A stretch of DNA of 64,000 nt from JBBAGC01 sp964491265 (GCA_964491265.1 CAZBFP010000010.1:66395-130394), one strand, 5' to 3'; positions 51,019-60,951 are shown, numbered from the stretch's first letter. Made by a program: numbers and translations. Notes: generated by a model from the letters alone, not told the origin.

Positions 51019-51185
51019 TTCCGGGGCAGGGCAATGTCATTAAGTTAAAATCTTCACAGTTTCGCAACTGCCCCGAAACCCCTTGAAGGGGGTTTAAATA
51101 AACTTTTAATTTGTTAAAAGAGTTTAAAAGTCCCCCTCCGGGGGATTTAGGGGGCTTAACTTGATATTTTTCCGGGGCAGGGGAT
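51019..51185. repeat. Family-2 intergenic repeat, copy 2
   Basis: TTCCGGGGCAGGGCAATG ... ACAGTTTCGCAACTGCCCC, then AACCCCTTGAAGGGGGTTT, an AT-rich tail and TCCCCCTCCGGGGGATTTAGGGGGC. It shares a block with the copy at 42282 and ends with a second TTCCGGGGCAGGGG. It covers most of the gap between the reductase remnant and the giant kinase. Confidence 0.75.
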
Positions 51186-51239
51186 ATTAAAACTCTAATT
51201 CTGCAGCAATCGCCAGCTTCTGACTCTACCTGTACAAAA

Positions 51240-54200
51240 ATGAATAAAAACTTGACACGAACAAAGAATACGTTCAGAAAAACAGAAGTACATATTCCGG
51301 AGTCAGCAGGTATGAAAGAATTTACAGGTTATGACCTGATCGAAAAACTTAATGAAAGTCAAAGTTCCTTAATATACAAAGCATTAAATAAAAAAACAGG
51401 GGAAACCTGCGTTCTTAAAATTTTAAAAACCAGGCATCCCTCCCTTTCCGATATTGCCCGTTTTAAGCATGAATATGAAATAATAAAAAATTCAAATATC
51501 CCCGGCATAATTAAAACCAGGGAAATTATTATTGAGCATGATTCTATTGCTATTGAGCTTGAATATTTTAACGGGACAGGGTTGAAAGATCTTATCGGAA
51601 CAGAATGGATGAATACCGGAAATATCCTTGAAACAGCAGTGAGACTTTCTGAAGCCCTGGGGGCTCTTCATCAGGAGGGGATATCACACCGGGATATTAA
51701 GCCTCAAAATATCCTTGTTAACAATGAAACAGGCGATGTGAGGATTACAGATTTTGGTATATCATCTGTCATAACACATGAAAATGATGAGCTTTATAAT
51801 CCCGGTGTTATTGAAGGGACGCTCTTTTACATGTCTCCGGAACAGACAGGGAGAATGAACAGATCAGTAGACTACAGGACTGATATTTACTCACTGGGGA
51901 TTACACTTTATGAAATGATATCGGGGAAGCCCCCGTTTGTTTCTGATGATCCCATGGAAATTATTTTTTCACATATTGCCAGAAACCCTGTACCTCTTAT
52001 TGAAATTAATCCGCAAACAGCTCCAGTCCTTTCTGCTGTTATACAGAAATGCCTTGCAAAGACTGCTGAAGAGAGGTACCAGAACGCTTATGGACTTGCT
52101 GCTGATTTAAAAACATGTCTTCAATCTTTACGGACTTCCGGCACTGTAGCTGACTTTATCATTGCACAAAAAGATATATCTGACAGATTTAATATACCGC
52201 AAAAGCTTTATGGACGCGAAAAGGAGGTAGAACTCCTCTTATCGACATTCCGTCGAGTTGGAACCGGCACAAAAGAATTGTGCCTTGTGTCCGGATCACC
52301 GGGGATCGGGAAATCAGCATTGATTGAAGAGATACAGAAACCCATAGTAGAGAAAAGGGGCTATTATATTTTCGGTAAATATGACCAGTTTAAAAGGGAT
52401 GTCCCTTACAGCGGTTTAATACAGGCTCTGCAGGCACTTGTTAAACAGATACTTACGGAAAACAGTGAAAAAATTGAGGTGTGGCGAAAAAACCTCATTA
52501 AAGCGCTCGGCCCTAATGGTAAAATCGTAACTAATGCTATCCCTGCTCTTGAACTGATTATAGGTGAACAGCAGCCCCTTCCGGAACTTGGGCCTGAGGG
52601 TTCACAGAACCGGTTTGTTGCTGCTTTCAAAAATTTTGTAACAGTTTTTGCCCGTAAAGAACATCCTCTGGTTATTTTTCTTGATGACCTGCAATGGGCA
52701 GATGCGGCCAGTCTTAATATGTTTGAACGCCTTATGCTGGACAGGGAAATACGCCATATATTTCTTATCGGCGCATATAGGGGAAATGAAATTAATAACA
52801 ATTCCCGGCTTATCAGACTTATCGATTTTCTTAGAGAAAGTGATGTTCCTGTGAGATCAATGGAACTGGGACCGGTAACACCGGAGGACTTTCTCGATCT
52901 GGTTAAGGATATTCTTAAGTGCACGGCTGAAGAAGCATCCCCTCTTGCAGATCTTGTATATGATAAAACAGGGGGGAATCCATTCTTTTTTATTCAGTTT
53001 ATGAAATCTCTCTACGACGGCCATTTAATAAAGTACAATCCGGACAGAGGCTGGGAATGGAGTATTGAAAAAATAAAATCCATGGAAGTCACGGAAAATG
53101 TTGTTCAGCTTATGGCCGAAAAAATTTCTTCCATGAATCCTGCAGCAGTTGAAGTACTTAAAGTATGCGCCTGCATCGGGAACCGTTTTGACCTGGAAAC
53201 TCTTTCCATAGTTTACGAAAGACCTGTTGATGATATTGTAAATGATCTTTCCGAAGTAGTAAAAGAGGGACTGGTCTTTTTTTCAGGTGATTATTACAGG
53301 TTTCTTCATGACCGTATACAGGAGGCGGCTTATTCCCTTATTTCAGCTGAAGAGAAACCGGCACTTCATTACCGGATAGGAAACTGGGTAAAGAAAAACA
53401 GCGACAGCAGAATGTTGAAAGAAATGATTTTCTACATTGTTAATCATCTTAACAATGCTTCTGAACTTATAACATTATCTGACGAAAAAAGGGAACTGCT
53501 TGAACTGAACCGGATTGCCGGGAATAAGGCAAAACTGTCTACTGCCTATGAATCAGCATCTAAATATTTTGAAACAGCGCTTTCACTCCTTGAAAAAAAC
53601 CAGTGGCAGTCCGATTACATTACTGCATTTGATATGAGAATGAATCTTGCTGAGTGTGAACACCTTAACCGGAATTTCAGCCGCGCTGAAGAGCTTTTTG
53701 TAGAAATGATAGAAAATGCGGAAAATGACTACGACAGGGCAAGAGTTTATAATTTAAAAGTAATGATGATAGCCTCTCTCGGCAGGCATTCTGAAGCAGT
53801 AGCAGCAGGGATTGAGGGTCTCCCAATTTTCGGTCTGAAAATTAATCCCGATCCGGGGAACCTTGCAATTGCAGCTGCTGCATTAAAGATTAAATTTCTT
53901 ATGAAAGGGAGAAGTATTGAATCAATCGGTGAACTGAATAGAGATAATAATGAAAAAAGTCTCCTCCTTATGCAGTACCTGATGAATCTTACTACTACCG
54001 CCTATTACCACAAGACTGAGCTTTCAATACTGCTGTCAATGAAGATGTTTGAGCTGACACTTAAACATGGTCTTTCAAGATACTCAGCTTATGCCTGTCT
54101 TGTTTACGGGACAGTTCTGGGCGCAGGCCTTGGAGATTTTAATAATGGTTACCGTCTTGGCAAACTTGCCTTTGAGCTTAATGATAGATTCAATAATGCG

Positions 54201-56615
54201 GAGCTCATGTCAAAGCTCTCACTCCTTTTCGGAGCCACAGTATCTATATGGAAAGAACATCCTGAAACAAGTATCAGCTATATCAAAAAGGCAATGGATC
54301 ATTGCCTTGACAATGGTGACTTAAACTACGCAATTTTTACTGTACAGGCAATACTTATTAATATGATCCCTGCAGGCGTAAACCTTGATCAGATCTATCA
54401 CGAATACACTTCTCATATCGACCTGTTAATAGAACTGCGCGATCCGGGAGCTGTGAACTATCTGATATCTGTAAGACAATTTATCCTTGCACTTAAAGGG
54501 GAAACTTCGGCCTCCGGATCAATGGATAACCATAGCTTTTCAGAAGAGGACCATGTAGCGGCAATGGGAAATGACAATATCCCCATAGTAATTCAAAGGC
54601 ATTTCCAGTTAAAGGCCCAACTCCAGTATTTATTCCATGATTATATGGGTGCCCTGGCAAGTTCAGAGAGATCGGAAGAACTGATTAAATATTCACTGGG
54701 TCAGATTGTGGTTCCTGAACATTATTTCTACAGAGGGATGATTTTTGCTAAAATCTGCGACAATGAAAGTCTGGTGAAGAGATTTTTATATAAGAGAAAA
54801 ATTAAATCAATACTTAATCGATTCCGTAAATGGGCAGAATTGAATCCTGCTGTTTTTACAGACAAAGAACTTATGCTAAGGGGGGAACTGGCGCGTTTAA
54901 ACGGTGATAACCTCTCCGCCCTTTCTCTTTATTCAAAATCTGCTGATGCAGCCATCAAAGCTGGCTTTAAACAGACCGCGGCTCTCGCTAATGAGAGGGC
55001 CGGAATTTTATGTTCAAAGCTCGAACTTGCCAGCGCCGCAGAGACCTTTATGTCTGAGGCTGCATCATTTTACAGAAGCTGGGGAGCCGCGGGTAAAGCA
55101 GACAGGATTGAAGCTGCGGGGGAGAAATGGGACAGGGATTTATTATCAGGTGACACCAGTCCGGGTCATACAATTTCTGGATCAATAACCTCAACAGGGG
55201 TAAGTGTATCGGACAAACTTGATCTTTCAACTGTGTTGAAAAGCGCGCTTGCAATTTCCGGTGAAATCCAGCTGGAGAGACTTCTTGCTCAGATGGTTCA
55301 TCTTCTTATGGAAAACGCCGGAGCTGATAGGGGGCTTATTCTTTTTGAAAGAAAAGGGGCACTTTTTATAGAAGCAGAAGGGCGTATCGGTGAAGACGTT
55401 TCTGTACTTAAGTCTATCCCGGTTGAAAGAGAAAATCCCGATCAGGAGGGGAGCACCTCTTTACATCTCCCCCTCTCTGTAATACATTATGCATCGCGTA
55501 CTGGTGAACCTGTCGTTGTTAAAGATATGACTCTTGAGCCCATGTTCCGAAACGACCCCTATGTTGTTAATAACAGAACAGGATCTGCTCTTTGTGTCCC
55601 TCTTTATAAATCGGGAAAACTAAGAGCACTTTTATACCTTGAAAACAGCCTTGTTACAGGCGCATTTACCCCGGAAAGGGTTGAGATGATGAAGCTTTTA
55701 TCCTCACAGATTGCCATTTCAATTGATAACGCCTCTCTCTATTCCAATATGGAAAGAATGGTACAGGAGAGGACTTCCCAGCTTCAGCATACACTTGATG
55801 AAGTACAGGCACTTAAAGAGCAGCAGGATGGTGATTACTTCTTAACAAGCATGCTTCTTGAGCCTTTAAATGTTTTAGATGTAAAACATCCCTTTGTGAA
55901 AATCAGCCGCATTGTTAAGTCAAAGAAACAGTTTACATTCAGGAAATGGGAGCGTGAACTTGGCGGTGATATATGCATAGCTTATGACCTGAATCTTAAC
56001 GGAAAAGAAATGGCAGTTTTTGTCAATGCTGATGCAATGGGTAAATCTATACAGGGGGCAGGGGGGGCAATTGTGCTTGGCTCTGTTTTTAAGGCAATAG
56101 TTGAACGTACAAACAATTCTCCCAAACCTCTTATGCAAAGTCCGCAGGAGTGGATAATATCTGCTTTAAAGGGGCTTCAGTCAGTGTTTGAAAGTTTTGA
56201 CTGCAGTATGATGATTTCACTTGTACTCGGTATTGTGGATCCCGCTGCATCGCGTCTCTACTTTATGAACGCGGAACACCCCTTTACTGTGCTATACAGG
56301 AATGGGAAATCAACCTTTCTTGAAAAAGAGCTGATTATGCGGAAGCTCGGTATACCTGAACTCCTGGTTCCTGAAAAAGTTTATCGGGTAGACCTTAAGC
56401 CTGGTGATGTTATAATTTCAGGATCAGACGGCAGAGATGATATTCTCATTACACACCCCGGTACCGGGGAAAAAGTTATGAATGAAGACGGAAATTTATT
56501 TCTAAGGATAGTTGAAAAGTCGAATGCCCATCTTGAGGAAATATATAAAAATATAACACTCAATGGTGAAGTAACAGATGATATTGCCATAATAAGAATA
56601 GAATATACCGGATAA
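51240..56615 (+). CDS. Giant Ser/Thr protein kinase - AAA ATPase - GAF - SpoIIE-type phosphatase
   Basis: A 1791-residue cytosolic signalling protein. Domains: eukaryotic-type kinase (28-300; HRDIKPQN near 150, DFGISSV, EGTLFYMSPEQ); AAA/STAND-like ATPase (320-560; P-loop GSPGIGKS near 352, Walker B VIFLDDLQW near 478); helical TPR-like region (640-1280); GAF (1330-1500); coiled coil; PP2C/SpoIIE-like phosphatase (1560-1791; LGGDICIAYDL near 1574, NADAMGKSIQ near 1597, VTDDIAIIR at the end). Kinases with ATPase and GAF are known in several phyla, usually ending in a histidine kinase or cyclase. No strong ribosome binding site precedes the ATG. Activating signal and targets unknown. Confidence 0.92.
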   Translation: MNKNLTRTKNTFRKTEVHIPESAGMKEFTGYDLIEKLNESQSSLIYKALNKKTGETCVLKILKTRHPSLSDIARFKHEYEIIKNSNIPGIIKTREIIIEHDSIAIELEYFNGTGLKDLIGTEWMNTGNILETAVRLSEALGALHQEGISHRDIKPQNILVNNETGDVRITDFGISSVITHENDELYNPGVIEGTLFYMSPEQTGRMNRSVDYRTDIYSLGITLYEMISGKPPFVSDDPMEIIFSHIARNPVPLIEINPQTAPVLSAVIQKCLAKTAEERYQNAYGLAADLKTCLQSLRTSGTVADFIIAQKDISDRFNIPQKLYGREKEVELLLSTFRRVGTGTKELCLVSGSPGIGKSALIEEIQKPIVEKRGYYIFGKYDQFKRDVPYSGLIQALQALVKQILTENSEKIEVWRKNLIKALGPNGKIVTNAIPALELIIGEQQPLPELGPEGSQNRFVAAFKNFVTVFARKEHPLVIFLDDLQWADAASLNMFERLMLDREIRHIFLIGAYRGNEINNNSRLIRLIDFLRESDVPVRSMELGPVTPEDFLDLVKDILKCTAEEASPLADLVYDKTGGNPFFFIQFMKSLYDGHLIKYNPDRGWEWSIEKIKSMEVTENVVQLMAEKISSMNPAAVEVLKVCACIGNRFDLETLSIVYERPVDDIVNDLSEVVKEGLVFFSGDYYRFLHDRIQEAAYSLISAEEKPALHYRIGNWVKKNSDSRMLKEMIFYIVNHLNNASELITLSDEKRELLELNRIAGNKAKLSTAYESASKYFETALSLLEKNQWQSDYITAFDMRMNLAECEHLNRNFSRAEELFVEMIENAENDYDRARVYNLKVMMIASLGRHSEAVAAGIEGLPIFGLKINPDPGNLAIAAAALKIKFLMKGRSIESIGELNRDNNEKSLLLMQYLMNLTTTAYYHKTELSILLSMKMFELTLKHGLSRYSAYACLVYGTVLGAGLGDFNNGYRLGKLAFELNDRFNNAELMSKLSLLFGATVSIWKEHPETSISYIKKAMDHCLDNGDLNYAIFTVQAILINMIPAGVNLDQIYHEYTSHIDLLIELRDPGAVNYLISVRQFILALKGETSASGSMDNHSFSEEDHVAAMGNDNIPIVIQRHFQLKAQLQYLFHDYMGALASSERSEELIKYSLGQIVVPEHYFYRGMIFAKICDNESLVKRFLYKRKIKSILNRFRKWAELNPAVFTDKELMLRGELARLNGDNLSALSLYSKSADAAIKAGFKQTAALANERAGILCSKLELASAAETFMSEAASFYRSWGAAGKADRIEAAGEKWDRDLLSGDTSPGHTISGSITSTGVSVSDKLDLSTVLKSALAISGEIQLERLLAQMVHLLMENAGADRGLILFERKGALFIEAEGRIGEDVSVLKSIPVERENPDQEGSTSLHLPLSVIHYASRTGEPVVVKDMTLEPMFRNDPYVVNNRTGSALCVPLYKSGKLRALLYLENSLVTGAFTPERVEMMKLLSSQIAISIDNASLYSNMERMVQERTSQLQHTLDEVQALKEQQDGDYFLTSMLLEPLNVLDVKHPFVKISRIVKSKKQFTFRKWERELGGDICIAYDLNLNGKEMAVFVNADAMGKSIQGAGGAIVLGSVFKAIVERTNNSPKPLMQSPQEWIISALKGLQSVFESFDCSMMISLVLGIVDPAASRLYFMNAEHPFTVLYRNGKSTFLEKELIMRKLGIPELLVPEKVYRVDLKPGDVIISGSDGRDDILITHPGTGEKVMNEDGNLFLRIVEKSNAHLEEIYKNITLNGEVTDDIAIIRIEYTG

Positions 56616-56650
56616 ACTTTTCGATGCTGTTCTCTCCTGCAGCCCGGTGC

Positions 56651-56688
56651 ATAAAGTCTGGACTGAATAATAACAGTCCGGACTTTAT
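56651..56688. terminator. Bidirectional terminator after the giant kinase
   Basis: ATAAAGTCTGGACTG (56651-56665) pairs with CAGTCCGGACTTTAT (56674-56688), eight-base loop, one G-U pair. It lies between the kinase and the convergent LysM gene. Confidence 0.75.
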
Positions 56689-56724
56689 CAGGCAAAATGA
56701 TATTACTGCAGAAACCGGTTGCGA

Positions 56725-57489
56725 TTACTTTATATCTGTCCTGATTTTCTGCCCGGGAAAAATCATAGACGGTTCTTTTATAATATCTTTGTTTAACTCA
56801 TAAAGCTCTTCCCACTTATCCGGATCGCCATAGAGCCTGCCGCTTATATCGAAGAGAGTATCTTTTTCTTTTATAATATACTCATTCTCTCCGGCAACAG
56901 GAACTACAGGAGTTATAGGGGCTACAGGGACCTGCTGAACCTTAACTTCATCTTTTTCTGAGTCTGTTTCCTGAACATCTTCAATTTTAACAGTAACGGG
57001 AGTATCCGGATCTTTTATGAATAAATTATATAGCCGGTCTGAGTATAAATATAGAAAAAATATAACCAGCAGAATAACTATAATCAGCAGGTAGTATCTT
57101 GCAAAGAAACCCTTAACTTCAGTAACAGTTTCTTCAATTGTCTCAACAGCTTCCTCTTCAGGAGAAATTTCGACACTCCCGGTGTCCTTAGAGCCTTTTG
57201 AAGCCTTTGTATCACTGACAACATTAGTTGTCTCAGGAGTTTCAACAGGCAGGAAGGTGCTGAAATAATCTTTAGCAGAAGGTGTAAAGTTGTAATTATC
57301 AAAAATATAATTTAATGTCCTTAATTCAACTTCAGTTATCCCTGGACCGTCTAAGGCCTTTTTTTTAATTTTTTTTGCATCATTCATGGAAATTCTGCCG
57401 TCTCTTTTCCCGGCGACAGATTTGTCCGCTTCTTCAAGCATATCTTTATCGTATTTTACTCCGCTGATTGTTTTGTAATATGATGTCAT
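56725..57489 (-). CDS. Membrane-anchored LysM-domain protein (paralogue of 6208)
   Basis: The 254 residues have the same plan as the protein at 6208: a helical domain beginning YYKTISGVKYDKDMLEEAD, an acidic stretch, a membrane segment near residues 128-147 (YLLIIVILLVIFFLYLYSD), a Pro/Val-rich linker and a C-terminal LysM (EYIIKEKDTLFDISGRLYGD to IFPGQKI). LysM is probably periplasmic and binds peptidoglycan. The N-terminal domain is shared only between the two, as far as I can see. GGGGGGAA precedes the ATG. Confidence 0.85.
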   Translation of the reverse strand: MTSYYKTISGVKYDKDMLEEADKSVAGKRDGRISMNDAKKIKKKALDGPGITEVELRTLNYIFDNYNFTPSAKDYFSTFLPVETPETTNVVSDTKASKGSKDTGSVEISPEEEAVETIEETVTEVKGFFARYYLLIIVILLVIFFLYLYSDRLYNLFIKDPDTPVTVKIEDVQETDSEKDEVKVQQVPVAPITPVVPVAGENEYIIKEKDTLFDISGRLYGDPDKWEELYELNKDIIKEPSMIFPGQKIRTDIK

Positions 57490-57569
57490 ATTCCCCCCGG
57501 TGAATCATTAAGATATCTTGATTTTAATATAACAAATAAAAGGTCAAAGACGAATTTTTTTATTTACTT

Positions 57570-57643
57570 TCAGTATTTATTCGTAAACTTATTATTATTA
57601 AAAACATCATCATTGCACAAAAAATTATCTTTAGGAATAATGA
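57570..57643. repeat. Family-1 element, copy 9 (core deleted)
   Basis: TCAGTATTTATTCGTAAACTTATTATTATT joins almost directly to TGCACAAAAAATTATCTTTAGGAATAATGA. Both ends are recognisable, but the GC palindrome is missing, leaving 74 bp. Confidence 0.75.
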
Positions 57644-57716
57644 CCCGTTTGCAAGGCTGAATCTCTCCACTCAGGTGATTATCGATAATATCAACAATAC
57701 ATCAAAGGAGCTGTAT

Positions 57717-58823
57717 ATGAAACTGAAAAAAGTCTTAGGTTTAAAAAAACAGCCGCCGGTTGAGCAGAAAACCGGACTCCCGCCCGGGACTCTTGTGCAT
57801 ATAGGTGAAAAGCTGACTGAGTCTGTTTCAATTGATCTGGTTGACTATGGTTCAGATCATTTTGAAGAATTGAAAAATATTAATCTGACAGATATTTATC
57901 CCCATCTGGAAAATCCCGTAAGTAAGACATGGGCCAGAATAAGCGGACTTCATGATGCAGTTACTATTGAAACAATGGGGAGTCGTCTGGGGATTCATCC
58001 TCTTGTTCTTGAAGATATAATGAATACAACTCAGCGCCCAAAGATTGAGGCTTATGATGATTACCTGTATATAGTGGTTAAATCACTTGCAATACAAAGT
58101 GAAAAGGGGGATCCGAATCTGCGTCAGGTAAGCATAATACTATCTCCAGATTATCTTATCTCATTTCATGAACATAAAGATGAACTTTTCGATATGATTC
58201 CGCCCCGCATTAATGTAAAGGGTGGGAGATTCAGAAAATATGGCGTGGATTATCTTCTTTATGCCATCCTTGATATCGCAGTTGATCAATATTTTGCTTC
58301 AATAGAAATAATCAACGATGAAATTATGGAGATTGAAAAAGGGATTTTTAATGATGATGCTGATACAGAATATCAGAGGCTTCATGAATTGAGGCGTGAT
58401 ATAATTTATCTTCGTGGTAAAATAGCTCCCCTTGCAGAGGTGCTGCAGACTATAATCCGTGATGACCATCCCCTCATTTCTGATGAAACTACAATATACT
58501 TCCGGGATGTACTCGATCATCTCCGAAGGTTGATAGATACCCTTCAGCACTCTGAGGAACTTGTAACAGGTCTGTTTGACATGTACATGACACGGATTAA
58601 TATCCGGACCGGTGAGATAATGAAGGTATTAACAATAATTGCTACAATTTTTATTCCGCTCACATTTGTAGTGGGAATATACGGGATGAACTTTGACCCT
58701 GACACGAGCCCGTTCAATATGCCGGAGCTGAGATGGTATTTAGGATATCCGGTTGTGATGATTTTTATGCTTATTGTATCACTGGGTATGCTTTACTATT
58801 TCAGGAGGAAGAAGTGGTTATAA
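57717..58823 (+). CDS. corA: CorA-family magnesium/cobalt transporter
   Basis: A pentameric inner-membrane ion channel. A 300-residue cytosolic funnel with long helices precedes two C-terminal membrane helices. The signature GMN stands in VVGIYGMNF just after the first. The 368-residue length fits. ATG 57717 is chosen because AAGGAG lies six bases upstream, over an earlier in-frame GTG at 57675. It is a single-gene unit. Confidence 0.93.
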   Translation: MKLKKVLGLKKQPPVEQKTGLPPGTLVHIGEKLTESVSIDLVDYGSDHFEELKNINLTDIYPHLENPVSKTWARISGLHDAVTIETMGSRLGIHPLVLEDIMNTTQRPKIEAYDDYLYIVVKSLAIQSEKGDPNLRQVSIILSPDYLISFHEHKDELFDMIPPRINVKGGRFRKYGVDYLLYAILDIAVDQYFASIEIINDEIMEIEKGIFNDDADTEYQRLHELRRDIIYLRGKIAPLAEVLQTIIRDDHPLISDETTIYFRDVLDHLRRLIDTLQHSEELVTGLFDMYMTRINIRTGEIMKVLTIIATIFIPLTFVVGIYGMNFDPDTSPFNMPELRWYLGYPVVMIFMLIVSLGMLYYFRRKKWL

Positions 58824-58883
58824 ATTTGATTGCTCCTCCCTAATTTTTGGGAAAAGTAATATTATTATTAGTTCACCGTATCT

Positions 58884-59080
58884 ACCGGAGTGAGCCCCCT
58901 GTCCCCCGGAGGGGGGACGCAAAAGATTACCCCTCGGTCAGTAGATCAATCAAAGTGATGCATTAAATAATATTGAAATAGTTATAGAATGATAAAAATT
59001 AAATTATCAGAATGTTAATAGATAACTCGTGCCCCCTTTGGGGGACAGGGGGCAAAGCGAAGAATCACTCCCTGGGAGAT
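58884..59080. repeat. Inverted-repeat element with GC-rich ends (family-2 related)
   Basis: The left end CCGGAGTGAGCCCCCTGTCCCCC and the right end GGGGGACAGGGGGC ... AATCACTCCCTGG are inverted copies, and the right arm has an 11-base insert. Each arm also has a small hairpin (CCCCCGGAGGGGGG; GCCCCCTTTGGGGG). The 110-base AT-rich centre has no open frame of note. This accounts for the gap between corA and DUF5692. Confidence 0.75.
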
Positions 59081-59146
59081 TTATTTTGAATATCCAAAAT
59101 CAGGAATGAGCTTTATTGGAATCAGAGCCTTTATAGATTGATATAT

Positions 59147-59180
59147 AACCCTCACCAGCCGGGGGGGCTGATGAGGGTTT
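59147..59180 (-). terminator. Terminator of the DUF5692 gene
   Basis: AACCCTCACCAGCC pairs with GGCTGATGAGGGTTT with one mismatch around a G-run loop, 25 bases beyond the stop codon on the minus strand. Confidence 0.6.
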
Positions 59181-59205
59181 GGAATAAAGCGCTGCGCCAG
59201 GAGGG

Positions 59206-60132
59206 TTAGCGCAGTGCATTAACCTCTTTGTAGTCAGGCTGATCTGTGAATATTTCGTCTTTAAGAGGATTAAGGCGATTTTTCACAACCCGGTTCACCT
59301 GCCATACCGCAAGCACTAAGTTAAGAACAAGCGCAAGAATTGAAATACTCCAGTTTGCAGCAGGATTATAACTTGGCGCCACATTAAATGTACTACCTGT
59401 TGCAAAGAAGTAAGGGAATGTCATTACCCACATCATCCAGAAAGATAGAGTGGCTGCACGGTTCTGCATCCATGTCCCTCTTGCCCAGAATAGAGCAGGG
59501 ATTGTTGCTGATATATTCAATGCCACTCCTGAATAGAATGAATTTCCCGGAGCACAGGAATATACGTATGCTATATTCCACACACCATAAGCAATGATCC
59601 ATAAACGTGTCTGATCCGGCCAGAGCATATCATAACGGGTTCCACCGGCACGTTTACCCCTGTATGCAAAAATACCGAACCAGCCGCAGATTAGGAGAAT
59701 ATTAAGAATACCCGCAGTACCGTTAACATAGTTCCATCCGCCCGAAATATACTGCATCCCGTCAACAACACCATTGAATCCCAAAAAACCGACCTGAAAT
59801 TCACGGATTACTGCTTCAGCAATATTAAAGGCAAGAATACCAGGGACCAGAACAAGGTACCAGGGATGCTTTTTATGATAATCTGTAAAACGTATTACCA
59901 TGTAGATAATACTCCCTGCAAGGGCTGAGTATACTTTTGCCCAGGTGAACCAGGAAGTAATTTCACTATCCATTGTAAACCATATTGGGGTAAGAATTAC
60001 CGGAAGAACCATAAAGATGGCAATACTTCCCCACTTGCTTGCCCTGATAACTTCATTCAGGGCCATAAGTATTCCAAGAACTGTAAACCACATAACCCAG
60101 CTGTACCATGGGATAACTTCGAAGAAAAACAT
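59206..60132 (-). CDS. DUF5692-family membrane protein
   Basis: A 308-residue polytopic protein with eight to nine hydrophobic segments. The tryptophan- and glycine-rich stretches (FFFEVIPWYSWVMWF, DGMQYISGGWNYVNG and RLWIIAYGVWNIAYVYSC) match the DUF5692 family as I recall it. The function is unknown; no transport or enzyme motif is obvious. GGAGGT lies seven bases before the ATG. Upstream, 60133-60465 holds no gene that I can support. Confidence 0.75.
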   Translation of the reverse strand: MFFFEVIPWYSWVMWFTVLGILMALNEVIRASKWGSIAIFMVLPVILTPIWFTMDSEITSWFTWAKVYSALAGSIIYMVIRFTDYHKKHPWYLVLVPGILAFNIAEAVIREFQVGFLGFNGVVDGMQYISGGWNYVNGTAGILNILLICGWFGIFAYRGKRAGGTRYDMLWPDQTRLWIIAYGVWNIAYVYSCAPGNSFYSGVALNISATIPALFWARGTWMQNRAATLSFWMMWVMTFPYFFATGSTFNVAPSYNPAANWSISILALVLNLVLAVWQVNRVVKNRLNPLKDEIFTDQPDYKEVNALR

Positions 60133-60465
60133 ATTGTACCTCCGTTTATCGATAATAGATCATTCGGTTTCATGATCTTACCTAAATCAATCAATGTTCA
60201 GATCATGTCATATAGATAGGCATAATTGAAGTATAAAGTAAATAGGGGGAAATTCTTTATTTTATATAGGGGAATTCCCTTCCAGGAAAAGGCAGTGTCC
60301 TGAGATTTACATTATTATTCCTGTTCATCGGGAAAATCATTTAAATTAAATCTGGCAGAGAGCCTGACTATTCTCTTATTACAGGATTGTTCTTGCATTT
60401 TATGCCTGAATATTTTTTATGAAACAGGAATATGAATGAGCTGATAAAAAAACAGGAACATTACC

Positions 60466-60951
60466 ATGAGTGATAATAAACAGGAAATAATAATAAGGCA
60501 GATGCAGATCGATGATCTTGCTGCGGTTTTTCATCTTGGTGAAAAGCTTTTTACCCTTAAGGAGTATCCCACACTTTATCGAACCTGGGATGAGTATGAA
60601 GTGATCGATTATTATACCGGGAATCCGGAATACTGCCTTGTTGCTTTATATGAGGGAAAATTTGCCGGATTTCTTTTAGGATCAATAATAGACAAAAGAA
60701 ACAGTTATAGAAAATACGGTTATCTTGTATGGTTTGGCGTAGATGAAAAATATCAGGGTACCGGTGCGGCGGAAATGCTTTATGAAAAATATAGAGAGAT
60801 TATGCTGGAGGAGGATGTGCGAATGCTCATGGTGGACACATCTGCTGACAATGAAAGAGCCCTTGCATTTTTTACTGCCAGAGGTTTCAGTTCCCCAAAG
60901 GATCATGTCTATTTAACCCTTAACCTTACTGAGGAGAAAAAAAGCCAGTGA
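60466..60951 (+). CDS. GNAT-family N-acetyltransferase
   Basis: A 161-residue acetyl-CoA-dependent transferase. The acetyl-CoA loop is VDEKYQGTGAAEMLYEKYRE near residues 88-107, and the late DTSADNERALAFFTARGF is a typical motif B. The substrate is unknown. It ends in GTGA overlap with an M20 peptidase, so the two form a two-gene unit; a joint role in removing or adding acyl groups on amines or amino acids is possible. Confidence 0.9.
   Translation: MSDNKQEIIIRQMQIDDLAAVFHLGEKLFTLKEYPTLYRTWDEYEVIDYYTGNPEYCLVALYEGKFAGFLLGSIIDKRNSYRKYGYLVWFGVDEKYQGTGAAEMLYEKYREIMLEEDVRMLMVDTSADNERALAFFTARGFSSPKDHVYLTLNLTEEKKSQ

Noticed and set aside
58884..59080. Pair of ordinary terminators for corA and DUF5692
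   Set aside because: The two GC arms are inverted copies of each other with matching flanking words, better explained as ends of one element; a separate terminator lies at 59147.
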